Assembly: GCA_945883335.1 (NCBI GenBank)
Contig: CAMCXI010000006.1
Coordinates: 1 to 64,000, forward strand
From: Candidatus Methylopumilus universalis
GTDB lineage: Bacteria > Pseudomonadota > Gammaproteobacteria > Burkholderiales > Methylophilaceae
Length of the DNA: 64,000 nucleotides
Direction of reading: 5' to 3'
The translations under genes and the position numbers were made by a program. The notes beneath the pieces are model-generated. The model did no database searches. It was not told the DNA's origin and was given only the letters and a program-made list of their open reading frames with translations. Of the stretch, positions 28,036 to 37,299 are shown piece by piece; the stretch's first letter is position 1, and the number at the start of each line of letters is the position of its first letter.

Positions 28036-28683
28036 ATGAGTGCTAACAATCCAATTAGAGTAATGCTCGTCGATGACCACGCTGTGGTGCGGTCTGGCGT
28101 TCGCCGTTTACTTGAACAAGACCCAAATTTTGAAGTGGTGGTAGAGGCAGAAACGGGGGAGCGCGCTTATCAAATCTTTGGTGAACATTTACCAGACATC
28201 ACCGTACTTGATTTGAGTATGCCTGGCATGGGCGGCATGGAAACCATCAAGCGCATTATCGCGCGCTACCCGACCGCTAAAATATTAGTGCTGTCCATGC
28301 ACGAGAATGCGGCTTTTGCCAGCCAAGCATTAAAAGCCGGCGCCAAAGGCTACCTTGCCAAAAGCGGCTTGGCCGAAGAACTCAGCAATGCCATTCAATG
28401 GGTGATGACAGGACAAACTTATTTGGGCACAGAAATCTCGCACAAAATCGCGTTACAGATGCACGAGTCGCAAGGCGACCCGATGCAAGTGCTTTCGGCC
28501 AGAGAGTTTGAGATTTTTAGAATGTTGGTCGATGGTGTGGAGCTAAGCACTATTGCGACAACGCTGAACATTAGCCTAAAAACAGTCGCAAACTATCAAA
28601 CCATGATTAAACAAAAGCTAGGGGTAAGTAGCCCTGTGGAAATGGTGCGCATGGCCATTAGATGCGGACTGATTGAGAGTTAA
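28036..28683 (+). CDS. NarL/LuxR-family response regulator
   Basis: 215 residues. Receiver domain 1-125 with acidic pocket (MLVDDHAVVRSG) and phospho-acceptor D59 (ITVLDLSMPG); K109-type conserved Lys in AKGYLAKSG. LuxR HTH at about 148-210 (LSAREFEIFRMLVDG, LNISLKTVANYQTMIKQKL). Partner of the histidine kinase just upstream. Likely targets are the divergent TonB receptor and the genes downstream, which share short upstream sequences. NarL-type regulators such as MxaB control methanol-dehydrogenase genes in other methylotrophs; orthology is not shown here. Confidence 0.93.
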   Translation: MSANNPIRVMLVDDHAVVRSGVRRLLEQDPNFEVVVEAETGERAYQIFGEHLPDITVLDLSMPGMGGMETIKRIIARYPTAKILVLSMHENAAFASQALKAGAKGYLAKSGLAEELSNAIQWVMTGQTYLGTEISHKIALQMHESQGDPMQVLSAREFEIFRMLVDGVELSTIATTLNISLKTVANYQTMIKQKLGVSSPVEMVRMAIRCGLIES

Positions 28684-28753
28684 TTTTTATTTCCTAAAAC
28701 CCCTTCGCAATACCGCTACTAAATTTGTAGAAGTGAAAAAGGCAAAAAGCCAA

Positions 28754-28828
28754 TCCTAAAATTAGGAAAATTTCCCCCCATAAGTCGGGAGCATCTCACA
28801 AGACAGACAGAGCCAGCCCGAATAGTAT
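28754..28828 (+). promoter_or_regulatory. Control region of the zinc-ribbon/HTH gene pair with shared motif
   Basis: A 14-bp perfect palindrome TCCTAAAATTAGGA (28754-28767) runs into GGAAAATTTCC, then CCATAAGTCGGGAG (28778-28791). A -10-like TAGTAT is at 28823-28828. CATAAGTCG recurs exactly before the PepSY gene, and a close variant precedes the TonB receptor. Confidence 0.4.
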
Positions 28829-28859
28829 TAACTAATTTTTTCCGTAGTGAATAGCTATT

Positions 28860-29327
28860 TTGGCGATTGTATTCAAAGAACAATTTACTGGCTTCTGCCC
28901 TTACTGCGACAAATCCACCTTAGAGAAGGCTGACTATTGCCATCACTGTGGAAAATCGCTTTCCCCTGATCCAGCCCACACCCAATCTTTGAGAGTCCCT
29001 TTAAGCGGAACTGAGCTTAATACCCTCGTGAAAGAAACAACTCACCTATTTTTAATTTGGTGTTGCTCTATCTCACTTCTAGGCGCGGCGGCTTTAATCA
29101 ATTATTTTTACCATAGTATTAGCCCCATTATTATTGCCACAGTTGGATTTGTTTATGCTCAGATCTTCTTTACGGCCAAATTAGATGAGCTATCAACCGC
29201 GATCGAATACTCGCCTCAGCCGATTGCTTTCTTCAGCTTGCTGCTTCCAGTTCTTGGCACTATTCTGTGCTATCAAAGCTTGAGCAATTTAGCGCATCGG
29301 GAAATTCGGGGACAAAGCCTTGCCTAA
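28860..29327 (+). CDS. Zinc-ribbon membrane protein of unknown function
   Basis: 155 residues. N-terminal zinc ribbon with two CxxC knuckles (C13, C16, C27, C30: FCPYCDK and YCHHCGK). Three hydrophobic segments follow at about 63-81, 86-105 and 121-139. I recognise no family beyond the ribbon. It starts with TTG; there is no ATG codon anywhere in the frame, so TTG is the only common start that keeps the ribbon. Its stop overlaps the start of the HTH gene by 8 nt, which suggests the two products work together, perhaps as a membrane sensor pair. Confidence 0.65.
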   Translation: MAIVFKEQFTGFCPYCDKSTLEKADYCHHCGKSLSPDPAHTQSLRVPLSGTELNTLVKETTHLFLIWCCSISLLGAAALINYFYHSISPIIIATVGFVYAQIFFTAKLDELSTAIEYSPQPIAFFSLLLPVLGTILCYQSLSNLAHREIRGQSLA

Positions 29328-29865
29328 GTTTAATTTTCATCTCCATGAAATTAAGGTCAAAAAACTATTAGCTAAGTTGTGGCTTCCCATTACTTTTATT
29401 GTGATTTTGTTTCTTATCGATATCTCTTTAGACATCAACGAAAGAATCAACCCTAAGCATTTAGCCATTGAGTTTCTAATTTACCTCGTAATTATTTATA
29501 TTGCTTATATTGGTTATGGTTTCTACAAGCTCGACAAAAAAAGCATTAATGCGGTGAAAGAAAATATTTCTGAAAACCATACTGAACTTAAGTTTTGGCA
29601 AAATCAAAACAAAACGCTGATTGATGGCTTATCCATTAAAATTCATGAGCAGTTCAAGCAATGGGGCTTAACGCAAGCCGAAACAGATGTTGCGCTTTTA
29701 ATCATCAAAGGCTTTAGTTTGGAGGAAATTGCTGGCCTACGTGGCACCTCGGAGCGAACGATCCGCGATCAGGCAGCATCCGTTTATCACAAAGCCAAGT
29801 TGAAAAATCGTATCGAACTTTCTGCCTACTTTTTAGAAGAGCTGTTAGCGCCCTTTCCTGATTAA
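29320..29865 (+). CDS. Membrane-anchored LuxR-type HTH protein
   Basis: 181 residues. Two transmembrane helices (about 18-34 and 49-67), a charged coiled-coil-like linker (70-112), and a C-terminal LuxR-type HTH (GLTQAETDVALLIIKGFSLE then LRGTSERTIRDQAASVYHKA, residues 116-165). No receiver domain, so it would be a one-component, membrane-tethered regulator. No internal Met exists; TTG at 29320 is the start. Overlap with the zinc-ribbon gene suggests a functional pair. The signal and targets are unknown; the PepSY gene just downstream is the nearest candidate. Confidence 0.72.
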   Translation: MPKFNFHLHEIKVKKLLAKLWLPITFIVILFLIDISLDINERINPKHLAIEFLIYLVIIYIAYIGYGFYKLDKKSINAVKENISENHTELKFWQNQNKTLIDGLSIKIHEQFKQWGLTQAETDVALLIIKGFSLEEIAGLRGTSERTIRDQAASVYHKAKLKNRIELSAYFLEELLAPFPD

Positions 29866-29887
29866 AATTCCTTGCCAAGTCTGAAAC

Positions 29888-29940
29888 TTTTCCTATCCGT
29901 CATAAGTCGTATTCCTTAATAAAAAAAACCCACTTAATAT
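29888..29940 (+). promoter_or_regulatory. Control region of the PepSY gene with shared motif
   Basis: TTTTCCTA (29888-29895) and CATAAGTCG (29901-29909) lie upstream of a -10-like TAATAT (29935-29940). Both short elements recur upstream of the zinc-ribbon gene and, in variant order, of the TonB receptor. Confidence 0.4.
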
Positions 29941-29996
29941 GCCGCCCTGGCTTAAGACGTTTTATCCAATGAATACTATTAATTAAGGAAAAAGTT

Positions 29997-30500
29997 ATGA
30001 AGAAAATTTCACTCGCACTTGCAGCACTATTAGTTTCACTCCCAGCGTTTGCAGCACCTGCTCATAAAGGCGCCGTAGAAACCTGCTTGAAGGCAGCGCT
30101 AGTAAAATACCCAGGCCAAGTCATTTCATTAGAAGCTGAAATTGAAAAAGGCAAACCTATCTATGAGTTCGATATTAAAGGTAAAGACGGTAAAGAATGG
30201 GAAGTGGAATGTGATACAAAAACAGGTAAGCTGACTGAGTCTGAAGAAGAAATTGACATGAAAGACCCACGCTTCGCTTCAAAAGCAAAAGTTTCTTTAG
30301 AAGAAGCTAAGAAAATTGCTTTGGCCGCTAAACCAGGTGAGATTATTGAAGTTGAGACCTCCATTGAACCTGACGGCTCGATCTCATACGAATTTGATAT
30401 TAAAGGCACTGACGGCAAAGAGTGGGAAGTTGAAGTCGATGCTGTGACAGGTAAAATCGTTGAAATCGAAGAAGAGATCTATCAAATCGGTTTAGATTAA
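29997..30500 (+). CDS. Periplasmic double-PepSY protein resembling Lanpepsy (lanthanide-binding)
   Basis: 167 residues. Signal peptide MKKISLALAALLVSLPAFA. The mature protein is two PepSY repeats (about 25-85 and 97-160), each containing YEFDIKG-DGKEWEVE-D--TGK, and is very rich in Glu and Asp (ESEEEIDMKD, EIEEEI). This matches the layout of Lanpepsy, a lanthanide-binding periplasmic protein reported from Methylobacillus flagellatus. Identity is inferred from architecture and host type, not from an alignment. Good Shine-Dalgarno (AAGGA), its own candidate promoter and a strong terminator at 30625. Generic PepSY proteins with other roles remain possible. Confidence 0.7.
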   Translation: MKKISLALAALLVSLPAFAAPAHKGAVETCLKAALVKYPGQVISLEAEIEKGKPIYEFDIKGKDGKEWEVECDTKTGKLTESEEEIDMKDPRFASKAKVSLEEAKKIALAAKPGEIIEVETSIEPDGSISYEFDIKGTDGKEWEVEVDAVTGKIVEIEEEIYQIGLD

Positions 30501-30624
30501 TCCATGACATTTGTGTTTGGGAGTATCTCCTAGCGATTATCGGGAGCAATTCCGTTGGTGGCAAAAGAGTAACGAGTTAACATGAGGTCGTATCATGAAA
30601 CTCCTAAAGACAAATCTTCATTTT

Positions 30625-30650
30625 AAACAGCGCCTTTGGGCGCTGTTTTT
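30625..30650 (+). terminator. Strong terminator after the PepSY gene
   Basis: Perfect 10-bp stem AAACAGCGCC / GGCGCTGTTT with a TTTG loop, running into seven T. It lies 125 bp after the PepSY stop and overlaps the end of the convergent tilS gene region. Confidence 0.9.
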
Positions 30651-31988
30651 TTATGTCTCAACCCTTACGTCAGTTATCCACCTAATCACCAAGCCCATGT
30701 CCCGCTCCGTGGCTTGCATCATGCAATCCACACCAACATGTGGCACCAAAGCCAGCGTATCATCTAAGTAAATCAGCGGCAATCTTTCACGTAACCAAGG
30801 CGGCATATTCGCTTCCTGGAGCAGATGTTTAAGCGTGCGTGTTGGCCTTGCTAGATCGGGCTTAAAGCGCTCGCCTCCTTGCCTGCTAGCGATGCGTAGC
30901 TTGTGCCCACCTAGCCGATCGATCGCCAAGCCCTCGCCTTGCTTGCGCTCAAAAAATAATTTAGTGCCATCGGGCATGGTTAAAGCGTCTTCACCCTGCC
31001 AAATCATAGCGATTTCAGTTGTATGTTGGGGATGATTGCATTCGATATAGGCGAAGCCTTGATACCGGCGTAAATAGGTGTCGCTCGCTTTATCAAGCAG
31101 GATTTTAAGCGCGGCATCGCCACTGGCATTGATAAGCTGCGTGAGCATGTCATCTAGCCTATTTTTACTCGGCGCTGAGAAAGCCATGCTCGCTAGCCAC
31201 CAGCGGAATAAGTTCTTAGCGCGCGGCACACTCAATCTCTCTAACAACTCAACATTCATTCGACCTTCAACCACGCAAGCTTGGGCATCGATTTGCGCGA
31301 GATCATCGAGCAAATCAGCCGCTTCGGCAATGTGGGCTGCTGAGCGGGCTAACGTTACACTCGCTACCGGAAAACGTGCTTTAAGCACCGGCATCACTTC
31401 ATGGCGACAGTAATTGCGATCGTACTGAATATCGCGATTACTTTCGTCTTCTACCCAAGCTAATTTAGCGGCTTCTGCGTAGGCCTCAATTTCTGCTCTT
31501 GGAATATCAAGCATAGGACGAAGCAATCTTCTATCCGCATCTTGGGCCGCCATTGCGGACAAGCCTTTCAGCCCTGCTCCGCGAAGCAGTTGTAGCAGTA
31601 TGGTTTCCGCTTGGTCGTCCTGATGATGAGCAAGCAAGATGAAGTCTGCGTTAGCCCCAAATAAAGCTTGATAGCGGGCTTCGCGAGCCGCCGCTTCCAA
31701 GCCTAATCCAGCAGCCTTTTCTACCTTTACGTTTACAAGCTCAAATGGCACTTGATAGGTCTCACAAGTCTCGGCACAAAAGTTTGCCCACGCATCAGCA
31801 TTGGGGCTTAAGCCATGATGCACATGGATGACCTGCAAATTGAAATTGAGCGTCTTTTTAGCTTGGGCTAATGCATGAAGCAAAACGCAGGAGTCAACGC
31901 CTCCGCTAAATGCGAGAAGCAGCGTTGGTGCTGTGTTTAAAGAGATTGCTTGGCTTAAGAATTGCGACACGTGGGCTTGAATACGCAC
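30651..31988 (-). CDS. tilS: tRNA(Ile)-lysidine synthase
   Basis: ATP-dependent enzyme converting C34 of tRNA-Ile2 to lysidine so that it reads AUA. 445 residues. PP-loop FSGGVDSCVLLHAL (SGGxDS) at residues 28-41, the conserved HHGLSPNADAWANFC and LLAHHQDDQAETILLQLLRG segments, and the C-terminal TilS domains (GERFKPDLARPTRTLKHLLQ). The start is probably GTG at 31986-31988, or a second GTG 18 bp inside; there is no upstream ATG, GTG or TTG in the open frame. It follows accA by about 95 bp. Confidence 0.94.
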   Translation of the reverse strand: MRIQAHVSQFLSQAISLNTAPTLLLAFSGGVDSCVLLHALAQAKKTLNFNLQVIHVHHGLSPNADAWANFCAETCETYQVPFELVNVKVEKAAGLGLEAAAREARYQALFGANADFILLAHHQDDQAETILLQLLRGAGLKGLSAMAAQDADRRLLRPMLDIPRAEIEAYAEAAKLAWVEDESNRDIQYDRNYCRHEVMPVLKARFPVASVTLARSAAHIAEAADLLDDLAQIDAQACVVEGRMNVELLERLSVPRAKNLFRWWLASMAFSAPSKNRLDDMLTQLINASGDAALKILLDKASDTYLRRYQGFAYIECNHPQHTTEIAMIWQGEDALTMPDGTKLFFERKQGEGLAIDRLGGHKLRIASRQGGERFKPDLARPTRTLKHLLQEANMPPWLRERLPLIYLDDTLALVPHVGVDCMMQATERDMGLVIRWITDVRVET

Positions 31989-32021
31989 AAAGCCCGCATC
32001 AGGCTTGTTGGCTTGAATACG
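31974..32021. repeat. 12-bp direct repeat across the tilS start
   Basis: GGCTTGAATACG occurs at 31974-31985 (first codons of tilS) and again at 32010-32021. A long-range inverted pair CAAAGCCCG (31988-31996) / CGGGCTTTG (32020-32028) encloses the region. The frame of tilS stays open through both copies, so the start region appears locally duplicated. Confidence 0.6.
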
Positions 32022-32083
32022 GGCTTTGCGGAGTGCGTGGGTTGAAGCTTTTGTAATGTTGAAACCTTTTTGGGTTATGCCCC

Positions 32084-33073
32084 TTAGCGACGCTTAGGCG
32101 CCGCCGTTTTAACAGCAACTTCTTGGAACTTACCATAGCTCATTAAGCGATCATAACGCTGCGCTAGCAGTTGATCAATCGGCTTGCTTTCAACTGCTTT
32201 TAATTCCTCACCCAAGGCTTTACGCAAGTTTTGCATCATCAACTCCTGGTCACGATGTGCACCTCCCATTGGCTCAGCCACGATACGGTCAACCAAACCC
32301 GCTGTTTTGAGACGTGTTGCAGTAATGCCTAGGGTTTCCGCGGCTACCGATGCTTGGTCTGCGCTCTTCCACAAAATAGAAGCGCAACCTTCTGGCGAAA
32401 TCACTGAGTAAGTTGAATATTGCAACATCAAGAGTTGGTCGACCACACCTAGCGCCAATGCACCGCCAGAGCCACCTTCACCGATAATCACGCCAATGAT
32501 CGGTGTTTTTAGTTCAGCCATGACATAGAGGTTACGTGCAATCGCTTCTGATTGACCGCGCTCTTCAGCACCAATGCCAGGATACGCACCTGGGGTGTCA
32601 ATGAGGGTGATGATAGGTAAACCAAATTTTTCGGCCATGCGGTATAAACGCAAAGCTTTACGATAGCCTTCAGGGCGTGGCATACCGAAGTTACGATATT
32701 GACGCTCTTTGACATCTCGACCTTTTTGTTGGCCAATCACCATCACCGACTTGCCTTCAAAACGCGCTAAACCGCCAACAATAGCCGGGTCATCCGCAAA
32801 TGCACGGTCACCGTGCAACTCTTGAAAGTCTGTAAATATATTTTGGATGTACTCTAATGTATAAGGGCGCTGCGGATGACGTGCGACCTGAGAAATCTGC
32901 CAGGCGGTGAGCTTGCCGTAGATGTCTTTCGTCATTTCTTGATTTTTCTTTTGTAGACGATTGATTTCGTCATTGATATCAAGCGCGGAGCCATCTTGCA
33001 CGTGGCGCAGTTCATCAATTTTCGCTTCGAGTTCAGCGATTGGTTGTTCAAAATCTAAAAAGCTTGTTTTCAT
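32084..33073 (-). CDS. accA: Acetyl-CoA carboxylase carboxyltransferase subunit alpha
   Basis: Alpha subunit of the carboxyltransferase that makes malonyl-CoA for fatty-acid synthesis, working with AccD. About 329 residues from the ATG at 33071-33073 ([20 protein letters not shown]), the usual N-terminus; an upstream ATG at 33094 would add seven untypical residues. Signature segments are [40 protein letters not shown] and [16 protein letters not shown]. Lies 29 bp downstream of dnaE on the same strand, as in many proteobacteria. Confidence 0.97.
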   Translation of the reverse strand: MKTSFLDFEQPIAELEAKIDELRHVQDGSALDINDEINRLQKKNQEMTKDIYGKLTAWQISQVARHPQRPYTLEYIQNIFTDFQELHGDRAFADDPAIVGGLARFEGKSVMVIGQQKGRDVKERQYRNFGMPRPEGYRKALRLYRMAEKFGLPIITLIDTPGAYPGIGAEERGQSEAIARNLYVMAELKTPIIGVIIGEGGSGGALALGVVDQLLMLQYSTYSVISPEGCASILWKSADQASVAAETLGITATRLKTAGLVDRIVAEPMGGAHRDQELMMQNLRKALGEELKAVESKPIDQLLAQRYDRLMSYGKFQEVAVKTAAPKRR

Positions 33074-33101
33074 ATCAAGATTGGTTCTTATCAAATTAGG
33101 T

Positions 33102-36100
33102 CTAATTATAGAGGATTTTTACGTTTTCTTCGCTTAACCAAGCTTTTAATCCGATTAATAAATCGTCATGAAGCTCTACTCGCCACTGATCGCCAAGCAT
33201 CATCTCAACTTTAGCTTGGTTATTGTGATATTCCACTTTCACCGCACAACCACGGTTATTTTGTTCTGAATTCGCGCGGCAATAAGGGCCTAAGAGCTCA
33301 CGTAACTTGACGGCGTCTGCCTGACCATTACAAGATATTTTAAGCATATTGGCATACGCGCTTCGAGCAGATGCAATGTCGTAAATCTTACGGACATTCA
33401 CTCGCACGCCGCCTGAGAAGTCGTCGTGACTCACGCGACCTTCAATGACCAACAGCTGGTCCTCTTTAATGAGCTGCGCATGTTGCGCGAGCATCTCACT
33501 ACCCACCACCACCTCAACTCGGGACTTGGCATCATCAAGCGTCACTATCGCCATCTTGCCACGCTGAGTCATGCGAATACGCACCCCCATCACCACACCG
33601 GCCATCAGCTGCGGCTGATCCTGTGGTTTGATATTACCCAAATCTGTATGCACAAATGTTGCCAACTCTTTTTGATAGGCCTGGTATGGATGGCCGCTAA
33701 AATAAAAACCGAGCGCGATCTTTTCTTGTTGTAGCTTTTCAGGCTCAGCCCAAGCGGGTACATTTGGCAATACATGCGCCGCGCTATCTGACACTGCACC
33801 AAACAAGCTATCTTGACCACTGGCGGCCCCGCTTTGCTCAGCCGCGCCAATCGCTAAATTCACACCCGCCAATAAAGCATTACGATTAGGTTCAAGCTTG
33901 TCAAACGCACCAGCGCGAATGAGAGATTCAATCACTCGGCGGTTTACCTTACGCAAATCTAAGCGTGCACAAAAATCGAATAAGTCCTTAAATGGACCGT
34001 CCTGATTACGCGCCGCAAGAATCACCTCAATCGCCGACTCACCGGAGCCCTTCAAAGCCCCTAAGCCATATAAAACTTGCTTGTCGCTGATTGGCTTAAA
34101 CTTGAATTCACTTTGATTAATATCTGGCGCTAACACTTCTACGCCATTACCCACACAGTCATCATAAAAAATATGCACGCTGTCTGTGTTGTTCATATCA
34201 GCAGACAAAGTAGCCGCTAAGAAAGCCGCTGGATAGTGCGTTTTGAGATAGGCTGTGTGGTAAGCAACGAGGGCATAGGCTGCCGCGTGTGATTTATTAA
34301 AGCCGTAGCTCGCAAACTTTTCCATCAAATCAAATAAATCCGCGGCTTGTCTTTCAGGTGTGCCTTTTTGTTTTGCGCCGTCCACAAACACGGCACGCTG
34401 GGCATCCATTTCTTCTTTTTTCTTTTTACCCATCGCACGGCGAAGCAAGTCAGCGCCGCCAAGGCTATAGCCCCCAACGACCTGCGCAATCTGCATTACC
34501 TGCTCTTGGTAAACCATAATCCCATAGGTTTCTTTGAGGATAGGCTCAACCGCCGGATGCGGATACTCAACCCGCTGTAAGCCATGCTTACGGCGGCAGA
34601 AGTCTGGAATCAAATCCATCGGACCTGGGCGATACAAAGCGACCAGCGCGATAATATCTTCAAAGCAATCAGGCTTCGCTTGTTTAAGCATGTCCTTCAT
34701 ACCGCGCGACTCTAACTGGAATACCGCTGTCGTATTCGCTGATTTTAAGAGCTGATAAGTCGGCTTATCGTCAATCGGCAAGGTCTCAAAAGATAGTGGT
34801 GGCAGATTTTGCTCTGCACGCTGCGCGTTCGCATTGACCAAGGCCATTTGTAAAATCGTCAGTGTGCGTAAGCCCAAAAAGTCAAACTTCACTAAACCAA
34901 CCGCTTCTACGTCGTCTTTATCGTATTGGCTCACCAAGCTATCGCCATTGGCTTGACAGTAAATCGGAGAGAAGTCAGAAATTTTACTTGGTGAAATTAG
35001 CACCCCACCGGCATGCATACCGACGTTACGCGTTAAACCCTCAAGGCGAAGCGCTAATTCAAGTAGCTCTTTGACCTCTTCCTCTTGCTCTCGTCGCTCA
35101 GCTAATTGCGGCTCTTTCTCAAGCGCATCTTTAAGCGTAATACCAAGCTCCAACGGAATAAGCTTTGCGATGCCATCCACAAAGTTAAAAGGCAAATCAA
35201 GCACACGCCCGACGTCGCGAATCACGGCCTTAGCCGCCATGGTACCGAAAGTGGCGATTTGAGAAACCGCCTCCAATCCGTACTTTTGCTTCACGTAATC
35301 AATAACGCGGTCACGCCCTTCTTGGCAGAAGTCGATATCGAAGTCGGGCATGGAAACCCGCTCTGGGTTTAAGAAGCGCTCAAATAGCAGGGCATATTGC
35401 AATGGATCAAGATCGGTAATGCCCAAGCTATAAGCCACGACAGAGCCCGCACCAGAGCCCCGACCAGGGCCAACAGGCACGCCGTTATGCTTAGCCCAGT
35501 TAATAAAGTCGGCCACAATTAAGAAGTAGCCAGGGAAGCCCATTTGAATAATGATGCTGGTTTCAAAGGCAAGTCGCGCTTCATATTCTGGGGCTTTGGC
35601 GGCACGCTTTTCAGCATCTGGATAAAGCACTTCTAAGCGCTTAAGCAAACCCTCTTGCGCTTGTGTAACCAAATACTCATCCAAACCCTCGCCATTAGGT
35701 GTAGGAAATTGCGGCAAGAAGTTTTTACCCAAAGAAAGCGTTAAATTACAACGCTTGGCAATTTCCACGCTGTTCGCCAAGGCTTCTGGAATATCTGCGA
35801 ATAACGCAGTCATCTCTGCTTGGGTTTTGAAATATTGGTCTTCGGTGAATGCTTTAGGACGCCGCGTATCAGCCAGCACATAGCCTTCCGCAATACACAC
35901 CCGCGCTTCATGTGCTTTAAAATCTTCCGTCTCAATAAACTGCACAGGATGCGTTGCCACCACAGGCAAGGCCAGCTGAGAAGCCAGCGCCACAGCACGA
36001 GAAATATAAGCCTCTTGTTGCGCATGGCCTGCGCGTTGAAGTTCGATATAAAAACGGTTAGGGAATAAATCTGCCCAAGCTTGTGCAAGCTGTTTAGCAC

Positions 36101-36563
36101 TTGCGGTATTACCCTGTAAAAGCGCTTGGCCTATATCACCCATCATGCAGCTAGAGAGCATGATTAAACCTTCTGAACCAGCCTCAATCAGCCACTCGCG
36201 TTTAATTTCCGGTTTGCCACGATATTGATTTTCAAGATAAGCGCGACTGATCAGCGCGCAAAGTTTGGTGTAACCCTCTAATGTTTGGCAAAGCAACATC
36301 ACCCTGTAGGGCTGGTCGCGATTCGTTGAATTTTCAAGCCAAAGATCACAGCCTAAAATCGGCTTAACGCCATTGCCGCGGGCTTCTTTGTAAAACTTAA
36401 TCGCGCCAAATAAATTGCTTAAGTCTGTCAATGCCAAGGCTGGCATTTGGTCTTTTATGGCATGCGCTACGTAATCATCAATACGCACCGTTCCGTCCAC
36501 AATGGAATACTCACTGTGGCAACGCAAATGAACAAATGAAGGTTGAGATAAATTGACTGACAT
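33102..36563 (-). CDS. dnaE: DNA polymerase III subunit alpha
   Basis: Catalytic subunit of the replicative polymerase. About 1153 residues from ATG 36561-36563 ([20 protein letters not shown]). The frame is open to an ATG at 36617 with 18 untypical residues. N-terminal PHP domain ([14 protein letters not shown]), polymerase palm with catalytic acidic pair in [33 protein letters not shown] upstream of it, helix-hairpin-helix and OB-fold regions toward the end ([20 protein letters not shown]). Probably cotranscribed with accA. Confidence 0.98.
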   Translation of the reverse strand: MSVNLSQPSFVHLRCHSEYSIVDGTVRIDDYVAHAIKDQMPALALTDLSNLFGAIKFYKEARGNGVKPILGCDLWLENSTNRDQPYRVMLLCQTLEGYTKLCALISRAYLENQYRGKPEIKREWLIEAGSEGLIMLSSCMMGDIGQALLQGNTASAKQLAQAWADLFPNRFYIELQRAGHAQQEAYISRAVALASQLALPVVATHPVQFIETEDFKAHEARVCIAEGYVLADTRRPKAFTEDQYFKTQAEMTALFADIPEALANSVEIAKRCNLTLSLGKNFLPQFPTPNGEGLDEYLVTQAQEGLLKRLEVLYPDAEKRAAKAPEYEARLAFETSIIIQMGFPGYFLIVADFINWAKHNGVPVGPGRGSGAGSVVAYSLGITDLDPLQYALLFERFLNPERVSMPDFDIDFCQEGRDRVIDYVKQKYGLEAVSQIATFGTMAAKAVIRDVGRVLDLPFNFVDGIAKLIPLELGITLKDALEKEPQLAERREQEEEVKELLELALRLEGLTRNVGMHAGGVLISPSKISDFSPIYCQANGDSLVSQYDKDDVEAVGLVKFDFLGLRTLTILQMALVNANAQRAEQNLPPLSFETLPIDDKPTYQLLKSANTTAVFQLESRGMKDMLKQAKPDCFEDIIALVALYRPGPMDLIPDFCRRKHGLQRVEYPHPAVEPILKETYGIMVYQEQVMQIAQVVGGYSLGGADLLRRAMGKKKKEEMDAQRAVFVDGAKQKGTPERQAADLFDLMEKFASYGFNKSHAAAYALVAYHTAYLKTHYPAAFLAATLSADMNNTDSVHIFYDDCVGNGVEVLAPDINQSEFKFKPISDKQVLYGLGALKGSGESAIEVILAARNQDGPFKDLFDFCARLDLRKVNRRVIESLIRAGAFDKLEPNRNALLAGVNLAIGAAEQSGAASGQDSLFGAVSDSAAHVLPNVPAWAEPEKLQQEKIALGFYFSGHPYQAYQKELATFVHTDLGNIKPQDQPQLMAGVVMGVRIRMTQRGKMAIVTLDDAKSRVEVVVGSEMLAQHAQLIKEDQLLVIEGRVSHDDFSGGVRVNVRKIYDIASARSAYANMLKISCNGQADAVKLRELLGPYCRANSEQNNRGCAVKVEYHNNQAKVEMMLGDQWRVELHDDLLIGLKAWLSEENVKILYN

Positions 36564-36714
36564 AGGATTGAATTTTACCTGATTGAAGTACCCATGTCGC
36601 ATGGTAATCAGATGCAAAATCCAAGTTTTTAGCTAGCTTATTGACTTACTTATTGACTTAAAAGCTTATTGACTTAAAAAGGAGTGGTTTTTTACAACAA
36701 GGAAAATAAAAAGC

Positions 36715-36799
36715 TGGTGCGAAAGGAGAGACTCGAACTCTCACGCCTTGCGGCGCTGGAACCTAAATCCAGTGCGTCTACCAATTCCGCCACTCTCGC
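36715..36799 (-). tRNA. tRNA-Leu, anticodon UAG
   Basis: 85-nt type II tRNA on the minus strand with encoded CCA. Acceptor arms are GCGAGAG and CTTTCGC. The D arm holds GGAATTGGTAGACGC, the anticodon stem-loop is CTGGA-TTTAGGT-TCCAG (anticodon TAG), the variable arm is long (GCCGCAAGGCGT), and the T arm contains GAGAGTTCGAGTCTCTC. All features fit tRNA-Leu reading CUA/CUN codons. Confidence 0.95.
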
Positions 36800-36965
36800 A
36801 GGTAGTCATGAGTAATGCTTCATGAGTTTGTTGGGGCATGAACCCCAACGAGGCGTGCATTATAGCTGATCAAATTTCCGAAAACCATTAAAATTTGAAA
36901 TGTCTATGTAAAAGCTTAAGTTTGAGCGAAAATCAGATAAGTACAATCGAATTCAAGGATACAAA

Positions 36966-37214
36966 ATGCCACACACCATCAATCAAGAAGAAATCAACAT
37001 GTTACGCAGCGAGCTTGAGATGCTTATGCGAGAACGCCAAGCATTACTGAAAGTCACTGGCGTCGCTGCTGGCCTAGTTGCGGAGCTTGATAGCCATAGC
37101 TTGCCAAATGGCACTGAAGAAGCCGCTGAACTGTTGGCAGCAAGCATCAATGCGCTACCAGAAGAAACACTTAAAGATGCGCTAAGTGCGGCGCATGCTG
37201 AAATCGTTAACTAG
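36966..37214 (+). CDS. Small conserved-looking protein of unknown function
   Basis: 82 residues (MPHTINQEEINMLRSELEML...). N-terminal half is a probable coiled coil (heptad-like LRSELEMLMRERQALLKV), the second half is helical and acidic (GTEEAAELLAASINALPEE). No signal peptide, no membrane segment, no recognised domain. Coding composition is like its neighbours and AAGGA lies upstream of the ATG, so I take it as real. Function unknown. Confidence 0.6.
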   Translation: MPHTINQEEINMLRSELEMLMRERQALLKVTGVAAGLVAELDSHSLPNGTEEAAELLAASINALPEETLKDALSAAHAEIVN

Positions 37215-37299
37215 CCGAATCGAGGGCCTCAAAATTGCCTAAGTCTTGCATGGCATGTAATATCGCTACGCGGAAAAATTAGCTTATCGAGATCGACGT

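Noticed and set aside
30595..30771. Short plus-strand ORF (MKLLKTNLHFKQRLW...) with GAGG upstream
   Set aside because: It runs through the PepSY terminator and into the antisense of tilS, has no domain, and is explained by chance.
31988..32028. Hairpin CAAAGCCCG/CGGGCTTTG as an accA terminator
   Set aside because: No T-run follows in the accA direction and the loop is long; better explained by local duplication.
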